A stretch of DNA of 64,000 nucleotides from Lycocorax pyrrhopterus obiensis (lineage: Eukaryota; Chordata; Aves; Passeriformes; Paradisaeidae). The notes under the pieces were generated by a model. It was given only the letters and a program-made list of their open reading frames with translations, searched no databases and was not told the DNA's origin. The translations under genes and the position numbers were made by a program. The stretch spans positions 14,825,329 through 14,889,328 of the forward strand of contig JACSVZ010000011.1 in assembly GCA_014706295.1 (NCBI GenBank), given 5' to 3'. Below, one piece after another: positions 51,721 through 61,785 of this stretch. Numbering within the stretch: position 1 is the first letter of the stretch; every line of letters starts with the position of its first letter.

Positions 51721-52163
51721 AAGTGTATGCTTTCCTTTTTAACTTGTAGGAGCCATGTCCTAAGAGTTGTCTCTAATTATTAGTTATTGTTGTTTCAATA
51801 CAGATTTATGAACTACTTATTTTGTGTCATATAACATACCATTTTTAAGCAACATTTTTCAATCTGAACACAGCTTCCAGGAGGGCAAGCTGCCCAGAAC
51901 ATCAGTGATCTCACAGTTATTACTTTGTGTCATATATAATCTTGTTTTTTCCTGCAACAAATAAATCTTTGGGCCTCCCTGCAAAAAACATTTGTGGTTA
52001 CAGTATAATAAAAATAAACCGTTTGTCGTGACTGCAGCTGACATTTATCAGCCTATTTGTGGGTGCTCTTTCTCTCTCTGTATAATACGGAACATAATTT
52101 GTCACTTTGTAAATACATTCCAGCCTAAATCCCTGCCAGCATCTGTTAGTGTTTGAAGGATTA

Positions 52164-52181
52164 ATGCACTGCACAGTGCAT
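52164..52181. repeat. 8-bp dyad with 2-nt centre
   Basis: ATGCACTG, CA, CAGTGCAT form a perfect dyad. A third GCACT lies a few bases downstream. Confidence 0.9.
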
Positions 52182-55100
52182 GTCTGCACTTTCAGGCAAC
52201 AACGTAGCTTATGGTTATGGATCATGAGAGAACAGGGAAAAAGGGTTCATTTTGTATTTACTTAAACATTGTTGCCCTTTTGACCATCATGCTTTTCTCC
52301 TCTTGTTTGTCATCTGGAGTGGGGATGCTGCCTTCCCTTCCCTCTGTGACAGCTGCACGTGAAATCCTGCTGTAAGTTTTGTACACCACTGTGTGAGGAG
52401 CTGTACATATAAGATAACACCTCTTTAATTTTATGGATAATTAACAACTGTAATAATGTATTGCAGTAGAGATGTTACTGGTTTAGTCCATTTAGAAATC
52501 CTCTTTTTTCTCCCAGCCTCTGCCATTTGCAAAAAATCCATTACCCTGTTGCCTCCTACATTTCTTCCTTCTCAGCAACCCATAAACTGGGTTTATTTAA
52601 TCTTAAAGACTTCTAATAGAGGGAGTTTTTAAAAGGAAAAAAGCCTGTAGCTTCTAAATTATCCCGATGCTGTTTGCCTTGTTGCTCTCTTTGAAAATGC
52701 TTTCGCTATCACTTCGAATCTTGCAGAATGAAAGGAATTGGAAGCATTTGAATAGGAGGCTCTCCACAGCTGAGATTCTGTTACACGTTCCCAGGCTCCC
52801 TTGATCGTTCTCTAAACAAGGAGATATGTTTATTAGAATAGTAAACCATACACATGATATAATATATTGCCAAGATTATTTGAGATTCCCCAAGATAAAT
52901 TCAAATGGGCTTTCCAGGAATGGGCGTTTGGAGACGGAAAGAAATGATCTATATCCAGGGAATGGAAAAAAAAAATCCAGCTAAAAGTAGGCTCCCAAGT
53001 AAATACCCACAGTTCATGTGCATTAAGGGCTAAACAAATTCCTATTGCCAAAATCCACAGTAGATTTTTGTTTAAATACATGTAATTTCTTGTTATTGAA
53101 GCAAATGTGTCCTGTGTGCAATGGAACCATGTGCATCCAGGAAAAATCAGGGCATTTGGAGCCTGCTAAATGAAGTACTCTGAAATTATAGTCCAGCAGT
53201 TTTTGTATGTTTTTGTTCTCTCTGGTTACAGAATAAATAATTTTTAAAATATCTTTAGGAGAATGACTTCTTTTGCTCTTTCTAAGCATGATTTAGGATT
53301 GCTGGGGCATAGTTTACTTCACTGAAGATATTAATTTCATAAAGAAATGCAGATGTATTCCCTTTTTTCCTTTATAATTATCTTCAGAAGATATGAAAGG
53401 CCAAATTTACAGAGATACTGATCTAAGAGTTAACTAATGTAAAGATTATGAAATAACATTATTGCTTATTGTAGTGGTAAGTGGTATTTATTACAGAAGA
53501 TTTATTAAAAAAGGATATTAAAATCTGAAAAATGAAGCAACCACAAAGAAACGAATGAGTGTATTTTGCATTTCTTTTTATGTGCAGACATGTGCTAATA
53601 GAAAGAGATAAAGTTCTAAAACTATTGGGAAATTTAAAATGGTGATTGCATAATAAGTCAAATACACAAGCTATACTTGGAGACTTGAGTCACATTTTTG
53701 TATTTGGATTTTGAATTATAGGTAAATTAAATATTTGGATGAAGGAAAAATACTGCTGTGAATAGTGATTTGTTTAAATGTGAGGACCAAATTCCAGGCT
53801 GGTGTATGGCATACTCGGAAACAGAACTCCTTCCTATCAGATGGATAACTCCATCTTTATCACTTTTCCACATCTCTCACCTTCAGAATTTCGGGCTCAT
53901 GTGTTGCTTTTACATTTACTCTCCATCTAAGGGAGGATCCAGACTTCTCTGTTGCTTTTATAACCCAGCTGAGCCCAACATTAAATCTCCAGTTCAGGTG
54001 TTTGTTCAAGGTTATTGTGAGTGGGGACAATTGCAACTTCTAGACATTCATTTTCAGGACAATCCTACAACTGCTTGATGGCTTCAGGTTTTTCTGAAGA
54101 GGCCTCTGAGTTGTAGATGATGCCAGAAAGATAAATGCTGTTCTCTGCCAAACATCCAGAATTGTTCTGGAGAAGGGATAGAGATGAAGACAACAATGGC
54201 ACTGATAATTTATTCTTCATGATAAGATGCTGGTCCAAGGCTGATCAGGAATCCGAGTTTGCAGGCTCACACTGACCCATTAAATCTTGATCTGTGTGCT
54301 GTTCTCTTGACTTGGATGAAGGCAGCCCCTGCAGGAATTCCATTTTTGTGAAGATCAGGAAGATCTAGTTACTTAAGCAGGAAGAACCAGGCTTTACAAA
54401 TTAAGGTTTTCGGAGAGGTCACACACAGCATCAGATTATGTTTGACAGGATTGAGCAAGAGGAATAATGGAAAAATATACACCACTAAATTACAACCAAA
54501 ATATGGGTAAAACAAGCACATCAGGAAATAGTGAAAACAAGTATTACTAAATAAATTTTCTTTCTAATGAAAGAAAGGAAATCCTTTTCATCTCTGATTT
54601 TCATGAAGAATCAAGTCAGTCCCAGCTATTTCCTTGTACATCTCATAAACAGGTTAGTAAAATCGTTAATATTTGGGAAATTGGTTTGTGTTGCCTTGCA
54701 TAAAGTTAGTGGAAATTTGAAAGTACTGCAGGAATACTGCTGATATTGGGGGGGAGGAAGGAGGAGAGAACTACAAAAATGAGTGTAAAAATGTTCCACC
54801 ACAAGGTCTTCTAATGAACTTTATTGAGGTATGTCAAGGGTAGCAGAAGACATGATTAAAGCATCTACCACAGGTGCTGGATTGCTCTGAAAGCAGTGGG
54901 ATGCATCCATCCCCATCAGCTCCCAGGAGCTGCAGAGCATTCAAAGCACACACCCAGGTGGAGCTGCCATTGCATAAATACAGTTTTGCATGAAGTACCA
55001 AATGTTTACTACATTAGGGACAATAATACTTGCAGTCCTAATCCTGAGTGAAAGCCTTTTTCCCCATTAGGTACCCCCATAAATAGTGCATGGCACTGGC

Positions 55101-58100
55101 TATTGACTGTCATAAGCTATGTGTCAAATTGTCAGATATGCTCCTAAAACATCCTCTGCTCCATCCTCAACATGGAAATATGAGTTTATTTGGGCATTGC
55201 TTGTCAAATGCTGAGATTTGGTTATTTGTTTACCTATTTTCAGATAATTCCACAGATTTTGCATCAGCTTTGATGTAAAATTCTTTTCTTCCTAAAGATT
55301 TTCTTTCTCAGACAGCATATCAGAACTATCTGCATTCCAAGATGTTGTCATGAAGATTTTTCTGTATTAAATTAAACCGCTTTTTACCAATTGGTTGTAC
55401 TTTCAGTTCCTCAAAGTCAGATATTCCTGTTGTTGTGCCAAGTATTCAGTTTTGAGTTAAGGACTTTTAAATATTGAAGATGTACACACACTATTTTCTG
55501 AGAGTAAAATTATACAGCAAATTATGTAGTGTCCACTATGGTACACATTTAAGTAGGCCCTTACAAAATGACTTGTACTTACATAAGATACAGGGGCTAC
55601 AGCATATTTATTAAGACTCTTCAACTCTGTATGAAACTGGAGCAGTCAGAAGTAATGGTGTCTGCTGAAAGATTCTTTATCATATGAATTTACTTTTAGT
55701 CATCTATTATTTATTTCAGCTATTTTATATGCCATTATAATAAATATTATGACAGAGAAAGCTTTTATGCTTCAACTTATTGTACTGCTCTTCACTTCCT
55801 TGCAATCCTTCAGGAAAATGTAGCTATGCTTTACCTATATTTAACGTAAATCATCACTTACATTTGAATGAAAAATTCACCATGAAAAAAGGCTCCTTCT
55901 TCAATACCAAGACACAAATGCACAATCATGTTTACTGCCAAACTACTCTACCATGCAGTGTTCATTTTTAAACAATTTTTAAGCTGTAAAGTGAATGCAT
56001 TGCATATAGTGAAATAGCTGGCTTTCTGGGGGTTTTCACTTTCGTGTTACTTTCTGGCTCAATAAGCATTTTTCTAGCATGAGTGCAAAGTATAGCCAAT
56101 TGCACTTAAGCATTTTTAATATTTTTGCTCCAATAGGGAGCAGCTTACATACAAAACTGAACAAGCTGTTTTCTGGGGTTATGTAGAGTAATGCAGCTTA
56201 CCTGGAAATATTGATAAAAGGCTTTTAGAATTGGGCGTGAAACTTGAAACACAAGATAAATTTTTTTCCTTGCACTTTTCAAAGTGTTATTGTGTTGGGT
56301 TTAGAAGAGGACTGGTTTGGAACTGGAGATTGATCTGCCTTTGGCTGTTTCTTCAAAGGCACTGTGCTGATGCCTGGACATTGTTAGCCTTGAACTGCTC
56401 GTTTGGCTTAATGAAATACAAATATCCCCATCCCAGACTCACCATCTTGATTGGTTCTGGCTGACCTTGATTTCACGGGGTTCAGCCGACAGCAGAAGTG
56501 TGTCCACCTCTTGTGCCTGTTCACCTTTGGCCACTTGAGAGCTGGTCTGGGTCTAGTCCTGAAAGTGGTTTTGGATGCAGGTGGGACACTTGTCCTGGGT
56601 ATCTGCAGCAAGGACACCAGTTCATTTTGCACAGGCTTTCAATGGCACCATGTAGTTATGATCCTGTGATTTAGAAAAGAGCTCTTTAAATTATTCTACA
56701 CTCATTTTATTATCTACTTTCTCCTTAAATGATGTAGTTGAAAATAAAGTCGTAGAGGGAACATTAATATCTTTTGTCAATTTAATTTTTGAAATTCTGG
56801 GGTTTCCTGCCTTAGTGTATTGATTTGACAGTGGCAGTTTAAAGACTGTCTCCTGTATTTGGGAAAGTGGCAAGTCTCATTTAAGATTTCACAACATAAA
56901 ATGAGGCATAATTCAGTACTGAAAACATGTGAAGTGAAATAGTGAGAGACATCAGCATAATACAATTATGACACATTAGATCAGGATTTGCAGCATACCA
57001 TTAACAATCAGTTCTGACTGCAGAGAACAATTACAGTTAAGATGCCTTTTAGCAAAAATGATTTTTGGTTTTATTTTTTATTAAAACCCCCTATGCTCTT
57101 GTATACATATCACAATATGTGACACCTAGGCTGCTAGGGAAAGAGGGAAAACACTGTAACAGAGGTAATTCTGAGCTACTGTAAGAAAACAAACATAAAG
57201 CCTTCTACTTGTCGTTTAATGGAGATATTCTTACATTATTAAGAACATACCATGCAAATATATTGCCTTATTCATAGGTTTTTTTAAAAGGATACTGTGA
57301 TATAGAAGTAACAGTGGGAAAATTGGGAATAAAAATGAGTTGGTACTAAAGGTTTAGCATTTCACAATCTCAAACTGTAGTAGGAATTGGTGGTCTACAG
57401 AACACCTCTGTGGGGTGAGGGGTGCTGGATTCTCAGTTGACAAGGGAGAATCTGAAACAAAAGAGTTGGGGAACTTGCCTAAGCTTGTGGTACATTAAAT
57501 TGATTTCTTCCCCAGTTGTGCTTGGAGAAAACCCTCACACTTGGCTTCTTGAGTGCCTTCAGAAGCTGAGGTGGCAGGTTCTGAGTGCTTTGGATGTCAC
57601 ATGCTCCAGCTTTTCCTGTGAGGAAAAGAGTAAATGGGTGTGTCTGTGCTCAGTATGGGCCTTCCATGCACTTGAAGGAAATACAGGCTATAACGATCAG
57701 GGTTTGCAAAAGCAAAAGCAGGGAGAAAGTTGAAAAAATACTACGATTTTTAAATTTCTGATTTTTACTTTTTCAATATATTAATCCCCAAATCCAGGCC
57801 AATCTAGTCTGCTTAACTTCTACTTCAGAAAGTATTTTGGAGGCTTCATTTTTTTTGCCTTCTGGACTTGAAGTACAGACGCCTCTTTTCTGTTCTTGGG
57901 ATCAGTAGCAGAAGCCTAATGTGTGACACCAGGAGGAAAAGCGTTACCTGAGTGATACCATGTGGACTTGAATCCTTGTCCCCAAGAATACAGTAGCTGA
58001 CAGCTTGTGGTCTAGTCTGTTGAACTACTTGATTATTATGTTTTTTGACCCCCTTATGTGCCTGTATTTGTAGCATTCTTGTCCTTTTACCCTTGGGAGA

Positions 58101-58885
58101 GACAGGAGAATGTTTCAGCTGAGGAAAGCAGAGGCAAAGTAAACCCAACTATGCACACCACTTCTGTAGTAAGTAAACAGCTTTGAACTGCACAGCTGAA
58201 GAGAAATTGTTCTGGAGATCTATTGCATAATGCAGGGCAGCATCATCTTTCTCAAGTCTCTGACCATCAAACAGAAGAAAATATTTACCCAGTGGGGCAA
58301 AATGAGTTCCAGAATGATGTGCATCTTGTGAGGGTAAAAAAACTCTTTGTAGCAAAGTTTGGTTTAGCATTTTCTGACTCCATCAATCGGTATTTCCTAT
58401 GGAGATTGAACCTGTTGAAATTTTAGTTGTGTTTATTTTGCTGTCCTGATAAGTCTGTCTGGAATGGGACAAAAGGAATTTGAGTGATACTCTGTTTAAA
58501 CCAAACCTGTAAGGTAGTTGTAGCAGGCAGAATGGGTACTAGCAAATAGAAAACAGATGTAGGGAGGAAAGTGCCAGATGCAATGAAACAGGGAGATCAG
58601 ATGGATCACTTGAGCTTGGGAGACAATGGGAGACTCTTCCTGGCTTCCTTCTGTGCTGACTTGTGTGCTGCTTTCCTTTCATTCCTCCCGCAAGGCTCAT
58701 GGTATAACCTTGTAATCCCAGCAGGTCCCTGTTGTGACCACCAGCTGCTTGGTTCTGTGATGACTTCAGTGTTGTGAGGAAAACAGGCTTTTGGTTCATT
58801 TTGTTCTGAGATTTGGAGTTTCAAAATACCTGGAAACAGGGATCTTAAAGCTGAAAATATTGAGAAGGGTTGGTTTGGTGATGCC

Positions 58886-58911
58886 TAAGGTTAACTTAAC
58901 CTTAAGTTAAC
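58886..58911. repeat. Nested palindromes built from TTAAC/GTTAA
   Basis: GTTAACTTAA (58890-58899) and TTAAGTTAAC (58902-58911) are perfect inverted arms around CC. Overlapping them, TAAGGTTAA and TTAACCTTA are arms around a single C (58886-58904). Two alternative cruciform or hairpin registers share the same bases. The element lies 77 bp upstream of a CR1 copy. Confidence 0.95.
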
Positions 58912-58987
58912 TGTTGTTTTTTGGGGTAGTGTGTCATCTTCTAGGTGAAAAGTTGGCTTTAGGTATATACAGAATTTCTTTTGAAGA

Positions 58988-59183
58988 CACAGAATCATAG
59001 AATGGTTTGGGTTGGACCTTAAAGTCCAACTCATTCCAACCCCCTGCCATGAGCAGGGACACCTTCCACTATCCCAGGTTGCTCCACCCCTTGTCCAGCC
59101 TGGCCTTGGACACTTCCAGGGATGGAGAGTCCACAGGCTTTCTGGGACAACCTGTGCCGGGCCTCACCACCCTCGCAGGGAAG
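58988..59183 (-). mobile_element. CR1 LINE, 5'-truncated 3' end
   Basis: In reverse orientation this carries the CR1 tail CACAGAATCATAGAATGG, then the CCCCCTGCCATGAGCAGGG block, the GACACTTCCAGGGATGG block and CCTCACCACCCTCGCAGGG. It is about 196 bp long and ends 546 bp before WWOX exon 6. A small deletion relative to the usual CR1 text, near 59013-59032, leaves a local inverted repeat (GTTGGAC ... GTCCAAC). It is in the opposite orientation to the host gene and non-coding. Confidence 0.93.
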
Positions 59184-59698
59184 TGCATTTATGTTATACA
59201 CTGGTAAACTCTTATTGTATAAAAAAGCTGTTATTTTCTGTAGTCATTTTATACTCTCTTTTATATCTCTTGCTATGAAAAATAGATTTTTTTGGATTAA
59301 TGTGTGCCAGTTTCAAGTTAGCTGTTTTTTATAGAGTATTTACTGATTTTTTTCTCCTATTGGTATGGTATGTAAAAAATAGCACATATCAAGAACAGCA
59401 CTTACTCTACCTTTTATTTCATGAGTTAGCTAAGTTTCACCATCAAAATCAAGGCAAAAAGATACCTATTAACCTTAACACTGCCTTATTGCATTATATA
59501 AAGCTGTACATTACCCAGTGTATGTTTTTAGCAGAACCACCAAATCACAAATGCTACTTTTGGCACTAAATGTTGTGCTCATCCATCCCGTTTGATGATT
59601 TGTATTCACTTTGGGGTTATAATGTTAAACAAGGGAATCAGACAAGTTTCATAACACATTTACTGTAACATGATACTGCGAACTGAACTTGCTATTAT
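59184..59698. other. Intron 5 segment between CR1 and exon 6
   Basis: About 515 bp of AT-rich sequence between the minus-strand CR1 and the splice acceptor region. No repeat or motif stands out. Confidence 0.8.
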
Positions 59699-59729
59699 TT
59701 ATCTTCTTTTATATTTTCTCTTGTTCCAG
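59699..59729 (+). promoter_or_regulatory. WWOX: 3' splice site of WWOX intron 5
   Basis: A pyrimidine-dominated tract broken by a few purines leads into TTGTTCCAG, with the acceptor AG at 59728-59729. The AG is directly followed by the conserved His codon, so the coding phase and the splice site agree. I could not fix the branch point. Confidence 0.9.
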
Positions 59730-59818
59730 CATAAAGCCAAGGTAGAAGCAATGACCTTAGACCTTGCTTCTCTTCAGAGTGTGCAGCACTTTGCTGAAGC
59801 ATTCAAATCCAAGAATCT
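59730..59818 (+). CDS. WWOX: WWOX internal exon (exon 6 by human numbering), SDR domain
   Basis: This 89-bp exon encodes 29 codons plus two bases of a thirtieth. It starts in phase 0 at the His codon right after the acceptor AG and ends two bases into a codon before GTGAGT. The peptide begins [15 protein letters not shown] and ends FAEAFKSKN. From memory of human WWOX (414 residues) it matches codons 173-201 of the exon numbered 6 (c.517-605, also 89 bp) with only a few changes: Ala-Ser-Leu-Gln where human has Ala-Leu-Leu-Arg, and Lys-Ser-Lys where human has Lys-Ala-Lys. WWOX is a cytosolic/mitochondrial tumour suppressor with two WW domains and a short-chain dehydrogenase/reductase domain. 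The LDLASL core is the SDR strand whose Asp normally contacts the adenine ring of NAD(P), followed by the next helix. The catalytic Tyr-x-x-x-Lys lies in a later exon, outside this window. There is no internal stop or frameshift. Identification is firm; the exon number rests on recalled human structure. Confidence 0.95.
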
Positions 59819-59826
59819 GTGAGTAT
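59819..59826 (+). promoter_or_regulatory. WWOX: 5' splice site of WWOX intron 6
   Basis: GTGAGTAT directly follows the exon and is close to the consensus donor GTRAGT. It splits a codon after its second base, as at the same junction in human WWOX. The split codon would be Leu if the next exon begins with any base, since CTN is always Leu; human has Val there. Confidence 0.9.
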
Positions 59827-60282
59827 TCAGAGAATTATATGTAATAATTTCTTGTTATTTTAATGTCTTTATCAGCTGAGCACAGTTGGCAGAATCACCA
59901 TAGTTGGACGGATCACCAACTGCAGTTAGTGAATAATCTTTTCACAGGAATTTTTTTCAATGTAAATTAAAGATCATTTGTTTTCATACTGAAAAAAAAA
60001 ATTACAGGTCTCTTATTATTTGATGTGTAGCCCCAGTTTTAAAGGGCTTTTTTACCCTGTGGCTATTGAAAAAGACCAAAACTGAATTGCATAAAACCAG
60101 CTCAGACAACTTTTAGCAGTTTTGCAGTGGTTTGGAAGAGGTCAGGGATGAACAATTAGTGCACTGCTTGTCTTACTTTGTTTTCTAACCTTCTCTCTCT
60201 CCTTTTCATTTTCAAACATTTTAACAAATATAGCCCTATGAGCCAGACAGCTCCATTTTCCAGACCTGTAGGTGGAATAGTT

Positions 60283-60318
60283 AAAAAAAAAAAAAGAAAA
60301 AGAAAAGGAAAAAAAAAG
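60283..60318 (+). repeat. A-rich low-complexity tract in intron 6
   Basis: A run of 13 A is followed by A-rich sequence with scattered G. CR1 elements do not end in poly(A), and no retrocopy is visible upstream, so this is called simple low-complexity sequence. Confidence 0.9.
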
Positions 60319-61566
60319 GGAGAGGTTGTGATAATGACATCACTTAACAATAGACACATTTATATGGAGATAACCAGGTTAGATTCCAAGTGGTTTGTTT
60401 AATTTAGCTTGAACAGAGCAATGAATCTCTGAATTGAAGAAATTATTTGAAAGCGTTTAAGTTCCAACTCTTGACAATAAATTCCACACTTTGTGCTTTT
60501 ATTCACAGTTTGACCCATTGATTGTTGTGAGTATTCAAATGTAGCTTTTTTTCTGCAAATATTTCTGTAACTGATATGCATCTTACTGTTCTTCTCGAGA
60601 GAATATGACCTCTTAGACAGCTTTGAAAATACATTGTCGTAGAGAAAATACATAACAAAGAGTGTTTTTTTCACTTTTGAAACACTGCCAAAGCTAAATC
60701 TCACATGGATAGACAGATGACATTTTAGTACTTATAGGTCTTTTAGATTCAAGGAATTGTCAAAACTGACTTCTAACAGAAGTTCCTTAACTGCCAAAAT
60801 CCTTAGTATCAATATTTTCTTATCATGTCATCTTCATGTATTAAAATTTCTTGAAAGACAAATCCTTGTAGTATTGCTGCTTTCATACTAACTTGGTTTT
60901 GTAGTGTGAGAGCAGTAAGTGTTTTAATTTAGAATCTTCATGCTTTTAATATGCTACATTTCTTTAAATGTACGGTGCAGTGCAAAATGAAAACCACCCT
61001 TCTTCCACATGCAGCTCTTGGCCTGATTTGTGTGTTGTGGATCATACCGTGGTTGTCCTAGCTAGTCCATTAGGTGTGCATGTTTGTAGATCCTTGGAAG
61101 TGAACATGCTTAAATCAGTTTTTGCCAGAGAACTTAGGAAATGAGAAGATCTAGAATCAGTGAAACCTGTTTTGTTTTTGTTGGCATATCCTGTTTTACC
61201 AGTGTAGGTCTGTTAATCTGCATTGTCAGTGATGGACAGGTTTTACTAAAGTTTCACCCTCATTTTATTTGGAAAGACATTTAGTAATAGACAGCATCTA
61301 AAGCTTCTGCCTTGCCTTCAGGCCTTTCTATCTTAAATAAGTGCTCAGATGTGCCTGTGTCTGGCAGAACTAGTCCAAGCATTATGTGAAAGTCTATGTT
61401 CTGTATCTGTTGTGAGACTTGTGGGGTTTTGACCAAAATGAATTTCTAGTTATATTTTGTTTAAAGTCTGGGGCTGGATGAAAACCAGACCCTACACACT
61501 GCTTGTAGCAGTGGATCTTTTATCTGATGCAGATACAGAAGAGTTACCTTACAATCATTTGCACTG

Positions 61567-61627
61567 GCAGGAGGACGGACTGGAAGACCTACCAGGTCTT
61601 TCTGGCCTCTGATTTTTTTGTGATTTA
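61567..61627 (+). mobile_element. Old CR1-like LINE 3' end
   Basis: GCAGGAGGACGGACTGGAAG, then ACCTACCAGGTCTTTCTGGC and CTCTGATTTTTTTGTGATT, resemble the other common avian CR1 3' end (GGATGGACTAGATGACCT ... CCTTCCAACCTC ... TGTGATTC). Several mismatches and the degenerate tail suggest an older copy than the other three. The left border is not visible and homology may extend upstream. A short TAAGGTTGGAAAAG string at about 61640 also resembles CR1 in the opposite orientation, but it is too short to call. Confidence 0.6.
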
Positions 61628-61693
61628 ACTATGTCTGCATAAGGTTGGAAAAGCAATTATGTAGCAGAGGCATCTTATTGCTCCAGAGGTGGG

Positions 61694-61785
61694 CCGATGT
61701 GTTTTCCAGCTCTAAAGAACGCTAACGACCTTCGTCTCCTCGTTCGTTTGTTTTGTCGTGGTGTCCAGAGGCTTTTGTCATGTCG
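61694..61785. other. CpG cluster in intron 6
   Basis: Eight CpGs lie within about 92 bp (for example CTAACGACC, CTCGTTCG, TTGTCGTGG), while CpG is very sparse on both sides. The cluster starts about 70 bp after the old CR1 end. It could be unmethylated regulatory DNA, a recent insertion not yet decayed, or an unrecognised repeat. Confidence 0.5.

Larger units (their letters stand above)
51721..58987. other. Intronic block, no gene seen
   Basis: AT-rich intron with the dyad at 52164 and the nested palindromes at 58886-58911. No supported gene or RNA. Confidence 0.8.
1..59729 (+). other. WWOX: WWOX intron 5, 3' part (continues upstream of the window)
   Basis: Everything upstream of the exon is read as one intron, because no other segment on the plus strand combines acceptor, conserved coding sequence and donor. 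Exon 5 of WWOX carries the SDR helix after the glycine motif and ends just before the His codon seen here. I looked for its peptide (an Ala-Cys-Arg-Asn type motif and Ile-Leu-Glu-Glu-Trp) and did not see it. In human this intron exceeds 200 kb, so a stretch of 59.7 kb is not surprising. The sequence is AT-rich with stops in all frames. The intron number and its continuity are inferred from the exon match. Confidence 0.85.
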
